Shown: positions 13,784 through 21,172 of the stretch, piece after piece
Numbering within the stretch: the stretch's first letter is position 1
Layout of the letters: every line of letters starts with the position of its first letter
Source of the DNA: Hyphomicrobiaceae bacterium
Lineage (GTDB): Bacteria; Pseudomonadota; Alphaproteobacteria; Rhizobiales; Hyphomicrobiaceae
Assembly (NCBI GenBank): GCA_025359005.1
Contig: JANYHP010000131.1
Location: 1 to 21,529, forward strand
Reading direction: 5' to 3'
DNA length: 21,529 nucleotides
Program-made: the position numbers and the translations under genes
The notes under the pieces: generated by a model
Seen by the model: only the letters and a program-made list of their open reading frames with translations
Databases searched by the model: none
Told to the model about the DNA's origin: nothing

Positions 13784-13971
13784 GTAGACCGGCACCACAG
13801 CAATCCTGCCGCGGAAACTCTGCACCGGGTGCGCAAAGTGGCCGCATGATGATGATCGCCGAAGGCACGCGCAAGCTGTTTTGCGCATGCCTGATGCATT
13901 ACTGTTTCCGCGTGACGTACAAATCGCGTAAATAACACACCGTTCACGCCGACTGCCCAAGGTCAGGACCG

Positions 13972-14949
13972 TCAGACAGCCAATGGCACGAAGGCATAGC
14001 TGTTGCCATCCTTCTTGATTTTGCCGACGCCGGGCAAGCCCCAGTGATAGCCATTGATCATCGTCTTGTCGGCCACAACGCGGTCGAAGATCTTGCGCCG
14101 GGTCGCCTCCGCCATCTGCGCATCCGCGTCGAACACGGCATGCCACCCGGGGTTGCGGACGAACAGGGCCGGAATGTTGGTGATGTCGGACGAGACGATG
14201 AGCTGGCTCTTGCCGGAGCTGACCAGATAGCCGGTGTGCCCCGGCGTGTGCCCGTACATGGCCATGGCACGCACGCCCGGAATGACCTCGGCCCCATCCT
14301 CGATCTGGCGCATGTTCTTCCACTTCGGGAACGTCGCCTGGATGCGTTGGGCAGCCCCGCGGGCACCTTCCGGCAGTTTCTGGATCACGGACGGATCGGT
14401 CCAGAATTTATATTCGACTGCTGGCACCGCGATGTCGGCATCGGGGAAAACGCGGCTGTTGGTCTCCTTGGAGATCAGCCCCCAGACGTGATCGGCATGA
14501 AAATGGGTGACGGCGATGTGATTGATCTTGGCTGGCTCGACACCGGCCTTGTACATGTTTTTCGCCATCATCAGCCCCGCCGTCGGCGCCAATTGCCCGC
14601 CTGTGGAACTGTCGAACATGAGCGTCTTGCCCTTCGACTTGATCACCGTGACAGTGAACGTGATCGGCACGTAGTCCTGCGTCGCGCCGGCCGCCTTCAG
14701 CGCGCCCTTCACGTCATCGACCGAGGCGTTTTTGACGAAACCGGGATCATGCGCCTTCTGCCAAATGCCATCGTAAATCTGCGTGACTTCGATGTCGCCG
14801 ACCTTGAATTTCACAAAGCCTTTGTCGGTGAGCGGCGGCGACGTCTTCGCCTCGGCGCTGGAGATGAACGCAACTTGCTTGTCGAGGCCGAAAATGGTCC
14901 CTGCGGCAGCCGCCGACAGCACGAAGGTGCGGCGCGAAACGTGTGTCAT
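13972..14949 (-). CDS. Tat-exported metallo-beta-lactamase-fold hydrolase
   Basis: A 325-residue protein starting MTHVSRRTFVLSAAAAG, a twin-arginine (SRRTFV) signal with a short hydrophobic core, so the mature enzyme should be periplasmic and folded before export. The metal site is complete: THFHADH (H149, H151, D153, H154), GHTPGH (H234 in the expected loop), D255 in SSDITN and H302 in NGYHWGLPG. This pattern fits the periplasmic MBL-fold group that includes lactonase-like and other hydrolases; the substrate cannot be read from sequence. The ATG at 14949 has GGGGAAG upstream. It follows the nitrile-hydratase-like operon on the same strand after 178 bp (in which I see no other gene or clear signal), so cotranscription is possible but not shown. 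Confidence 0.88.
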   Translation of the reverse strand: MTHVSRRTFVLSAAAAGTIFGLDKQVAFISSAEAKTSPPLTDKGFVKFKVGDIEVTQIYDGIWQKAHDPGFVKNASVDDVKGALKAAGATQDYVPITFTVTVIKSKGKTLMFDSSTGGQLAPTAGLMMAKNMYKAGVEPAKINHIAVTHFHADHVWGLISKETNSRVFPDADIAVPAVEYKFWTDPSVIQKLPEGARGAAQRIQATFPKWKNMRQIEDGAEVIPGVRAMAMYGHTPGHTGYLVSSGKSQLIVSSDITNIPALFVRNPGWHAVFDADAQMAEATRRKIFDRVVADKTMINGYHWGLPGVGKIKKDGNSYAFVPLAV

Positions 14950-15127
14950 GATGGCTTCTTCCCCTGGATGATAATGGTTTTGGCCGTTGCAGTTCAGACG
15001 CAACGCACCCTCCGGATGGCAAGACCACACCGGCACAGCGAACCAGGAGAGCTTACCCCGGCCCCCGCTGTTGGAAAGCCGCGGCGGCCTGCCTCACGGC
15101 AAGTTGATGAGCGGGCATGGTCACCAG

Positions 15128-15868
15128 CTATCCGCGCCCGCCGGCTTTCTTCTTGGCCGATGGCGACGTGCCGCCGCGCCCATTCGGTGCCGGTGCTGGT
15201 ACATGCGGCAAGGCCGTGCCGATCATGCAGTCGCGGCTCACGAGGGCGGCAAGGGAAGCCTCATCCAGATGTTCGGTGCCGTCCGGCCGCTGCGGCAATA
15301 CGATATAGCGCAGGTCCGCCGTCGAATCGTGCACCCGCACCTCCTGCGACTTCGGAATTTTCACCCCGAATTCGGCAAGCACACCACGCGGGTCGATGAC
15401 GGTGCGTGACCGATAGGCAAGGCTTTTGTACCACGCAGGCGGGATGCCGAGCAGCAGCTTGGGATAACACGAGCACAACGTGCAGACGATGACGTTGTGC
15501 GTCTCGGGCGTGTTCTCGACCACCTTGAACTCGGCGAGCTGGCCAATGTCGATATCCATCTCGGCCAACGCCTTGCGGCAGTCGGACATCAGCCGGGCTT
15601 TGAACGCGGCATCGGTCCAGGCGCGCGCGACGACACGGGCGCCCAGCGCCGGCGAGCGGCTGTCCATCAGGTCGATCTGGGCGGCGATCTCGGCGTCTGT
15701 CAGCACCCCCTTCTCGATCAGCAACAGGCGCAGCGCTTCCTCCATCACCTCGTAGGCACCCATCGGGCCGGCGTCGTGGTCGCGCTGCGGGGGATGTGTG
15801 TGCCCGCCGTCACCATGATCGTGGCCATGATCGTGGTCGGAATGGTCGTGATCGTGCTCGTCACTCAT
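15128..15868 (-). CDS. nitrile hydratase alpha / thiocyanate hydrolase gamma-type metal-binding subunit with His-rich N-terminus
   Basis: A 246-residue subunit carrying the catalytic metal. The claw motif VCTLCSCYP has C129, T130, C132, S133 and C134; the Thr is typical of cobalt-type rather than iron-type enzymes. GIPPAWYK, SRTVIDPRGVL and the V(R/H)VHDSTADLRYIVLPQRP tail are family hallmarks. Unusually the first 32 residues hold ten histidines interspersed with Asp and Gly (H5 to H31), and a Lys/Gly-rich tail ends the protein. Nitrile hydratases hydrate nitriles to amides; thiocyanate hydrolase cleaves thiocyanate. It is third in an operon, overlapping the preceding gene by four bases (ATGA). 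No activator gene of the usual kind is nearby. The His-rich segment may load or store cobalt. Confidence 0.93.
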   Translation of the reverse strand: MSDEHDHDHSDHDHGHDHGDGGHTHPPQRDHDAGPMGAYEVMEEALRLLLIEKGVLTDAEIAAQIDLMDSRSPALGARVVARAWTDAAFKARLMSDCRKALAEMDIDIGQLAEFKVVENTPETHNVIVCTLCSCYPKLLLGIPPAWYKSLAYRSRTVIDPRGVLAEFGVKIPKSQEVRVHDSTADLRYIVLPQRPDGTEHLDEASLAALVSRDCMIGTALPHVPAPAPNGRGGTSPSAKKKAGGRG

Positions 15869-16188
15869 GATGCTTTTGCCTTGCGGGGGTGGGCCTTCGA
15901 CGCAGCCTCGGCGACCAGCCAGTTCTCGGAGATATCGGCTTCGAGCTGATCCCTCGACGGGCCCGTGTAGGCCGGCCAGAGCGCCGACTGCTTGAAGCGC
16001 ACTTTGTAAAGCGGTTGCGCGGGCAGGCCCGGGCGATGGTAGGCGAGCCGTTGCGGATCGCGGAACGTGCCGAGCACTTCCCCAACGATGCCGCTTTGGC
16101 CACGCAGATACCAGGGCGCGCGACAATGGCCGAGGCTCGCGCGGTCATCGACGCGCACGCGGTCGCCGGGTTTGAAGCGTGTGCTCAT
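15865..16188 (-). CDS. nitrile hydratase beta subunit, C-terminal-half protein (thiocyanate hydrolase alpha-like)
   Basis: A 107-residue protein equal to the C-terminal SH3-like half of a nitrile hydratase beta subunit: FKPGDRVRVDDR, then GHCRAPWYLRGQSGIVGEV, then QPLYKVRF and SENWLVAEA. The conserved RAPWYLRG arginines correspond to those that contact the metal claw in known structures. In ordinary nitrile hydratases this domain is fused to the N-terminal half; here it is separate. ATGA overlaps with both neighbours (16188-16185 and 15868-15865) argue for equal production of three subunits. The order N-half, C-half, metal subunit is the same as scnB-scnA-scnC of thiocyanate hydrolase. Confidence 0.9.
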   Translation of the reverse strand: MSTRFKPGDRVRVDDRASLGHCRAPWYLRGQSGIVGEVLGTFRDPQRLAYHRPGLPAQPLYKVRFKQSALWPAYTGPSRDQLEADISENWLVAEAASKAHPRKAKAS

Positions 16189-16562
16189 GACCACGACACC
16201 GTATGGCTCGGAACCTTGCGGCCGCCCTTGACGTGTGCCGCCGCGACCTCCGCCATCTTTGCCTCGATCTCGGCGCGGCTCAGCACCTCCTGCTCGACCA
16301 ACAGGTTGCGCATGGCGCGCACCCATTTCTCGTAATACTCGGTCTTGTCGTACGTCTGCTGCCCGTAATCCTCGATGGTCCGCCGCATGGCATCGACCGA
16401 CCATAGCCCCTTTTTGGCGTAGAGCAGGATCATCATCGCATCCACGCGCTTTTCCCACAGCGCGAGATCATGCTCGGTGCGGTCGATGGCGCCGAAATCC
16501 AGCCCGCCCACGTCGTGGACGGCACGGCCATCAGCGTCCGCTCTCAGTTTGGTCTTGCGCAT
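16185..16562 (-). CDS. nitrile hydratase beta subunit, N-terminal-half protein (thiocyanate hydrolase beta-like)
   Basis: A 125-residue protein matching the helical N-terminal half of nitrile hydratase beta subunits: VHDVGGLDFG near residue 20 (the HDxGG signature), then LALWEKRVDAMMILLYAKKG, MRRTIEDYG, YYEKWVRAMRNLLVEQEVLS and AEIEAKMAEV. It is the first gene of the operon. The ATG at 16562 gives a family-like beginning; the frame continues to 16823 but that part is antisense to mobA and unlike protein. A ribosome site is weak (CGGGG six bases upstream). A 127-bp region separates it from the divergent mobA and must hold its promoter. Confidence 0.88.
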   Translation of the reverse strand: MRKTKLRADADGRAVHDVGGLDFGAIDRTEHDLALWEKRVDAMMILLYAKKGLWSVDAMRRTIEDYGQQTYDKTEYYEKWVRAMRNLLVEQEVLSRAEIEAKMAEVAAAHVKGGRKVPSHTVSWS

Positions 16563-16689
16563 GGGAACCCCGTTGCTGTTTGCCTCATCCTGCCGCGATC
16601 CGCGCGAATTGGCCAGCGGGATGCGTCGCGACGGCTGGAAATGCAAGACCGCACTTGCATGACAGGCGCGCTGGCGGCACAACGCGGCC

Positions 16690-17364
16690 ATGTCCACGCA
16701 CCTGCAAAACAACACCTCAGCGCCGCTGGTCGGCGTCATCCTGGCCGGCGGCCTGTCCCGGCGCATGTTCGAGCGCGACCACGCCGGCCAGGGCGACAAG
16801 GGCTTGCTTGCTCTCGGCGACACATCGATGCTCGGTCACGTGATCGCGCGCTTGGGGCGGCAGGTCGATGCGCTGCTGCTCAACGCCAACGGTGATCCGA
16901 CGCGCTTTGCCGCCTTCGGGCTGCCGGTGGCCGCCGATCCCATCGCTGGCTTCGTCGGGCCGCTGGCCGGCGTGCTGGCGGGGCTTCGATGGGCAGTCCG
17001 GCATGTGCCAGCGGCAACGCACATCGTGACAACGTCGGCGGATGCGCCGTTCGTGCCGGTCGATCTCTGCGCGCATCTTTACGCGGCAGCACTGGCAGCA
17101 CCCGGACACATCCCCCTGGCACGGAGCAGCGGCGAGTTGCATCCCGTCATTGGTTGTTGGCCAGTGGCATTGGCGGACGATCTCGAACGCGCCCTACACG
17201 ACGGCGTGCGCAAAGTGCTGCGCTGGACCGATAGGCACGGCACAGTTCCAGTCGACTTCCCAATGCACCAGATCGGCGGCGAGACGGTCGATCCGTTTTT
17301 CAACGCCAACACGCCGGACGACATGGCGACCGCGCGGCGACTGATTGGATTGGTTGCCTCATGA
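16690..17364 (+). CDS. mobA: molybdenum cofactor guanylyltransferase
   Basis: A 224-residue cytoplasmic enzyme that joins GMP from GTP to molybdopterin to form the bis-MGD precursor. The nucleotide signature GVILAGGLSRRM (15-26) is followed, after an eight-residue insertion, by GDKGLL (35-40); later conserved pieces are LNANGDP, ADPIAGFVGPLAGVLAGL, TTSADAPFVP (metal/GTP site) and FFNANTPDD near the C-terminus. The start ATG at 16690 has no strong ribosome site. It overlaps mobB by four bases (ATGA). Its presence implies molybdoenzymes elsewhere in the genome, none of which is in this window. Confidence 0.95.
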   Translation: MSTHLQNNTSAPLVGVILAGGLSRRMFERDHAGQGDKGLLALGDTSMLGHVIARLGRQVDALLLNANGDPTRFAAFGLPVAADPIAGFVGPLAGVLAGLRWAVRHVPAATHIVTTSADAPFVPVDLCAHLYAAALAAPGHIPLARSSGELHPVIGCWPVALADDLERALHDGVRKVLRWTDRHGTVPVDFPMHQIGGETVDPFFNANTPDDMATARRLIGLVAS

Positions 17365-17894
17365 CGATCACCCACACGCCGAACGGCACGCCGATCATCG
17401 CCATCGCGGGCTGGAAGAACGCCGGCAAGACGACGCTGGTGGTAAGCCTCGTCGAAGACCTTACCCGGCGCGGGCTGCGTGTCGCGACGCTGAAGCACGC
17501 GCACCATTCCTTCGACGTCGATCCGGGCGAGACCGACAGCGCACGACACCGGCGCGCCGGCGCGACGCAAGTTGCCATCGTTTCGGGCAAGCGATGGGCG
17601 CTGATGACGGAGCTTCGCAATCAACCCGAGCCGACGTTTGCCGAAATCATCGCGAAGCTCGCGCCGGCCGACCTGCTGATCGTGGAAGGCTACAAATCGG
17701 AGCCCATTCCGAAAATCGAAGTGCGCCGCGCGACAGCCACCAGCCCCCCCCACCTCGCCGACACCGACCCCCATGTGATCGCCATCGCCACGGACAACAT
17801 CGATGCCTATAGCGGCGCACAACCAATATTTCCGCTCGACGACATAACCGGTATCGCGGACATGATCGTGAAAAGGATAATCAATCCGGCCTGA
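17361..17894 (+). CDS. mobB: molybdopterin-guanine dinucleotide biosynthesis adapter protein
   Basis: A 177-residue GTP-binding P-loop protein that assists MobA. Walker A reads GWKNAGKTT (17-25); LKHAHHSFDVDPGETDSARH and RRAGATQV form the conserved MobB segment that contacts nucleotide and dimer partner, and LLIVEGYK matches the family's EGYK element. The ATG overlaps the mobA stop by four bases, indicating coupled translation. It converges on the ThDP enzyme gene with a 55-bp gap in which I see a GGCGCGCGCC palindrome but no T-tract. Confidence 0.95.
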   Translation: MTITHTPNGTPIIAIAGWKNAGKTTLVVSLVEDLTRRGLRVATLKHAHHSFDVDPGETDSARHRRAGATQVAIVSGKRWALMTELRNQPEPTFAEIIAKLAPADLLIVEGYKSEPIPKIEVRRATATSPPHLADTDPHVIAIATDNIDAYSGAQPIFPLDDITGIADMIVKRIINPA

Positions 17895-17949
17895 ATAATG
17901 GCGCGCGCCTTGGACGAAGCGGCCCGATAAGTGATCGTCCCAACGCTCG

Positions 17950-19623
17950 TCACACCGTGCCGTCGACAACGATTTCGATCAGCCGCGGCGCGCGCGCGGC
18001 GAAGGCCTCTTGCAATGCGCCCGCCAGCTTGGTGGGATCGGTGACGCGTTGGGCACCCATGCCGAGTGAGGTGGCGAGAGCGGTAAAATCCACCGGCGGA
18101 TCCTTGAAATCCATGCCGACGAAATGGCGGCTGCCATGGAACGCCAGCAACCGCTGCTTGATGATGCGATAGCCGCCGTTGTTGGCGATGACGACGGTCA
18201 GCGGCAACTTGTGGTGCGCCGCCGTCCACAGCGCCTGGATCGAGTACATCGCACTGCCGTCGCCGGTGAAACAGACGACGGGTTTGCCGGGGTGGGCAAA
18301 GCACCCGCCGACCGACGCAGGCAACGCCCAGCCGATGCCACCCGACGCCAGCGCGTGATAGCCGAAGCGATGCGTGTGTTCCCGGAGCGCGCCGACGTAA
18401 CGGCCGGTGGTCAACGACTCGTCAAACAGGATCGCGTCGGCGGGCAGCGCGTCGATCAACGTCATCGTCGCGAAATCGGGATCGATCGGCGCCTTCGTCG
18501 CGGCTTTGGCGATCGACGCTTTGAGCGCTGCGCGCTTGGCGCTCCAGGTCTTCGGCGCGAGCGCCGCGACGGCGTTTTTGGCACGCGCCGATAGGGTCGC
18601 TCCACCCACCCGGCGCAGCACCGGCAACAGCGCGCCCAGCGTTTCCTTGACGTCGGCCTTGAGCGCGATTTCGACGGCGTGGTTCTTGCCGATATCGTGA
18701 TCGACGAGGCCGATCTGCACGACAGGCATGGTGGCCGGCATGGCCTCGATGGGCGCATAGACCGACATGCGAACAGGATCGGTGCCGAGCGCGACGATCA
18801 GATCGAAAGGCTCGAGAATGGCGCGCGTGTCTTTCTGTATCCGCGACAGCGCGCCCAGGTAACAGGGATGCGCCGACAGAAAATGCGCACCATAGGCGAT
18901 GGACTGCTGATAGACGGGCGCACCAAGCGTTTCGGCGAACTGCGCAGCCATAGCCAGAGCATCGGATTTGACGACCTCGTCGCCGGCGATGATCACCGGC
19001 CGCTCGGCGCGGAGCAGGCGCACGGCCAGCGCTTCGAGCGCGGCGTCGGACGGGCGAACGGCCGCATCGATCCGTGTCGGCCGACCGAGATCGAGACCGG
19101 TTTCGGCGTTGAGAATATCGCCCGGCAGCGAGATGAAGACGGGGCCGGTGGGCGCCGTGGTGGCGATCTTGGCGGCGCGGCGCATGATGCGCGGCAGGTC
19201 TTCCAGGCGCGTGACCTCCACGGCCCATTTGACCAGCGGGCGCGCCATGGCGACCAGATCGTCATAGAGCAGCGGCTCCATCAGCCCGTGGCCGATTTCC
19301 TGCTGGCCGGCGGTGAGGATCAGCGGCGTGCCGGTGAACTTGGCGTTGTAGAGCGCGCCCATGGCGTTGCCGAGACCCGGTGCGACGTGCACGTTGGCCG
19401 CCACCAGCCGGCCACTGGCTCGAGAAAACCCGTCGGCCATGGCCACCACGAGGCTCTCCTGCATGGCCATCACGAACGTCAGGTCCGGCACATCCGCCAG
19501 CGCGTGCATGACAGGCAACTCGGTGGTACCGGGGTTGCCGAACAGATGCGTGACGCCCTCTGAGCGGAGAATTTCGAGAAACGCCGTGCGGCCGGCGATC
19601 ACGTTGGTTTTTTGCGGTGCCAT
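17950..19623 (-). CDS. thiamine diphosphate-dependent decarboxylase-like enzyme, benzoylformate decarboxylase type
   Basis: A 557-residue member of the acetolactate synthase/benzoylformate decarboxylase superfamily with the three usual domains. FGNPGTTELP (28-37), the cofactor glutamate in MAMQESLVVAMADGF (E56), NVHVAPGLGNAMGALYNA (H79) and LPRPLVKW-like ARPLVKW resemble benzoylformate decarboxylase (MdlC) closely, as does GDGSAMYSIQALWTAAHH followed by ANNGGY in the ThDP/Mg site. However the MdlC Ser26 is Thr33 here and the region of the second catalytic histidine (MdlC His281) reads GTDPVRMSVYAP with no histidine, so the substrate is probably not benzoylformate. The ATG at 19623 has GTGAGAA upstream. 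No FAD-type acetolactate synthase small subunit is nearby. Confidence 0.87.
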   Translation of the reverse strand: MAPQKTNVIAGRTAFLEILRSEGVTHLFGNPGTTELPVMHALADVPDLTFVMAMQESLVVAMADGFSRASGRLVAANVHVAPGLGNAMGALYNAKFTGTPLILTAGQQEIGHGLMEPLLYDDLVAMARPLVKWAVEVTRLEDLPRIMRRAAKIATTAPTGPVFISLPGDILNAETGLDLGRPTRIDAAVRPSDAALEALAVRLLRAERPVIIAGDEVVKSDALAMAAQFAETLGAPVYQQSIAYGAHFLSAHPCYLGALSRIQKDTRAILEPFDLIVALGTDPVRMSVYAPIEAMPATMPVVQIGLVDHDIGKNHAVEIALKADVKETLGALLPVLRRVGGATLSARAKNAVAALAPKTWSAKRAALKASIAKAATKAPIDPDFATMTLIDALPADAILFDESLTTGRYVGALREHTHRFGYHALASGGIGWALPASVGGCFAHPGKPVVCFTGDGSAMYSIQALWTAAHHKLPLTVVIANNGGYRIIKQRLLAFHGSRHFVGMDFKDPPVDFTALATSLGMGAQRVTDPTKLAGALQEAFAARAPRLIEIVVDGTV

Positions 19624-19653
19624 GGGTTCTCACTCTGTAGGGCGAGAGAGCGT

Positions 19654-19756
19654 TTCAGCGTATTGCGCCGGACGCAACCCGAATTTGACACCCGAATTTG
19701 ACTGCGAGCACCACGTCAACCCCGGCGCAATACGCCCTGAAGGGGGCTCTTGCGCC
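19654..19756. repeat. palindromic intergenic repeat cluster
   Basis: GCGTATTGCGCCGG (19658-19671) and CCGGCGCAATACGC (19722-19735) are perfect 14-bp inverted arms, extended by TTCA/TGAA with a 2-base bulge. Between them lies a tandem duplication of a 13-mer, ACCCGAATTTGAC (19677-19689 and 19690-19702). The right arm can also fold locally: GGCGCAA (19724) with TTGCGCC (ending 19756). This looks like two head-to-head units of an intergenic palindromic element, placed between the ThDP enzyme start and the end of the DUF1345 gene. Confidence 0.85.
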
Positions 19757-19775
19757 CCACGGCCTCCAAGCGCCC

Positions 19776-20453
19776 TCAAATCAAGCTGGCGGCGAGGTTG
19801 ATGGTCAACGCCAGCACGGTTGTGTTGAAGAAGAACGACACGATGGCATGAAAAGTCACCAGCCGTCGTAGCGATTTGGATTTGATCGCCACGTCGCTCG
19901 TTTGCGAGGTGGCGCCGATCGACGTCGCGAAATAGAAGAAATCCCAGAAATCCGGCGCCGCGTCTGACGGAAAAATCAGCCCCGCGGCCGCATCCCGACC
20001 AGCGTTCGGCGCATAATATTCATGCGCGTAGTGCAGCGTGAAGGCGATCTGCGTCACCGTCCATGAGACGAAGATCGTCAGCCCAGCCAACGCCATGTAG
20101 CCGATCTTCCACAGCTCCTTGGCTTGCTTGGCTTCCCCGATCAGGCCGGCGATGGCGAGGAAGCTGGCGGCGATTGCGAACACGATCAGTACCAGAATCA
20201 TGGTGCGACCATCGTCCTGGGTCGCCGCCCGCGCCTTGATGGTTTCCACCCGACTGCGAAGCATGAGCCGGTAGGTGGACCACAGATAGACCAACCCGCC
20301 CGCATTCCAGGCAATGATGCTGCGCATCGCCAGCGACATCGCGTGCGGCAGCACCAGCAGCGCCAGCAGCCCCGCGGCCGCACCGAGATAAAGCCGCGGC
20401 CGGATGCGGATGGAGCGCCACAAGGCGACCACGGAGTGACTGCGCGAATGCAT
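19776..20453 (-). CDS. DUF1345 family inner-membrane protein
   Basis: A 225-residue protein with about five hydrophobic segments (roughly residues 21-38, 43-60, 84-106, 117-136 and 202-222). The segments TLHYAHEYY, APDFWDFFYFATSIGATSQTSDV and HAIVSFFFNTTVLALTIN are the conserved core of DUF1345, whose function is unknown. The aspartate and aromatic-rich PDFWDFFYFATSIG stretch between membrane segments recalls an ion-pore loop, but that is only an impression. The ATG at 20453 has GAGG seven bases upstream. It lies 68 bp behind thiE and 152 bp ahead of the ThDP enzyme gene, all on the minus strand, with the repeat cluster in the second gap. Confidence 0.88.
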   Translation of the reverse strand: MHSRSHSVVALWRSIRIRPRLYLGAAAGLLALLVLPHAMSLAMRSIIAWNAGGLVYLWSTYRLMLRSRVETIKARAATQDDGRTMILVLIVFAIAASFLAIAGLIGEAKQAKELWKIGYMALAGLTIFVSWTVTQIAFTLHYAHEYYAPNAGRDAAAGLIFPSDAAPDFWDFFYFATSIGATSQTSDVAIKSKSLRRLVTFHAIVSFFFNTTVLALTINLAASLI

Positions 20454-20521
20454 CAGGGAGCCTCACCAGGAAATCGGGATAGTCTGTTTGCAGCATCGCA
20501 GACCACAGGCGCATTGCCCCG

Positions 20522-21151
20522 TCAACCGCGCCGCCCCGCCGCCCAGGCGAGCCATTGACGGGCCCGAGCATCCGGGTCGGACGCGCAGAGAACATCACTG
20601 ACGACCGCACACGATTGCGCGCCCGCGCTGATGATCGCATCGGCCTCGCCAAGGCCGATCCCGCCGATCGCGACGAGCGGCATGGATGCGCCAATCAAGC
20701 GCCGCCATTCGGCAAGGCGCGCGACACCCTGCGCCGGACGCCCCGTCGCCTTCGTGGTGGTTGGATTGATCGGCCCCAGCGCCACGTAGTCGGGCTCGGC
20801 TGCAAGTGCGATCGCCAGCTCCGCCGCATCGTGGGTGGAAATACCGATGCGCATGCCGGCGGACTTGATGGTCGCCAGATCAGCGTCAGCCAGATCCTCC
20901 TGGCCGAGATGGATGTAGTCACAGCCGACCGAAAGTGCCTCGCGCCAGGTGTCGTTGACGATGAGCTGGCAGTGGGCATGGGGCATCGCAGCCTCCATCG
21001 CCGCCACGATCTCGGCACGCGCGGCCGATGGCGACAAGCCCTTGGCACGCAGCTGGATCGTGCGCACGCCAAGTGCCGCGAACCGTGCGACGGCGGCCGC
21101 GTCCGGCACAATGAGATAGAACGGATCGATATCCGGTGCAGCGATCGGCAT
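20522..21151 (-). CDS. thiE: thiamine-phosphate synthase
   Basis: A 209-residue TIM-barrel enzyme joining hydroxymethylpyrimidine diphosphate and the thiazole phosphate carboxylate to thiamine phosphate. Visible motifs: TIQLRAKG (the QLR.K pyrophosphate region), NDTWREA (Asp/Asn metal site), DYIHLGQEDL, GISTHDAAEL, VALGPINPTTTKA (the GP..PT.TK loop, with Asn where Phe/Tyr is usual) and VAIGGIG. The ATG at 21151 has AAAGG seven bases upstream; a GTG at 21169 would place that site inside the coding region. It follows the dehydrogenase gene by 21 bp, so both may share a transcript. No thiC, thiS, thiG or thiO is in the window. The enzyme would supply the cofactor used by the ThDP enzyme nearby, which may be coincidence. 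Confidence 0.9.
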   Translation of the reverse strand: MPIAAPDIDPFYLIVPDAAAVARFAALGVRTIQLRAKGLSPSAARAEIVAAMEAAMPHAHCQLIVNDTWREALSVGCDYIHLGQEDLADADLATIKSAGMRIGISTHDAAELAIALAAEPDYVALGPINPTTTKATGRPAQGVARLAEWRRLIGASMPLVAIGGIGLGEADAIISAGAQSCAVVSDVLCASDPDARARQWLAWAAGRRG

Positions 21152-21172
21152 GGGGTGACCTTTGCTCACTAT

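Noticed and set aside
14044..15399. Open frame of 451 codons on the plus strand opposite the metallohydrolase and hydratase genes
   Set aside because: It spans two confident minus-strand genes and the gap between them, with no family resemblance.
17950..19623. Acetolactate synthase large subunit as the name of the ThDP enzyme
   Set aside because: The signatures are closer to benzoylformate decarboxylase and there is no small-subunit gene beside it.
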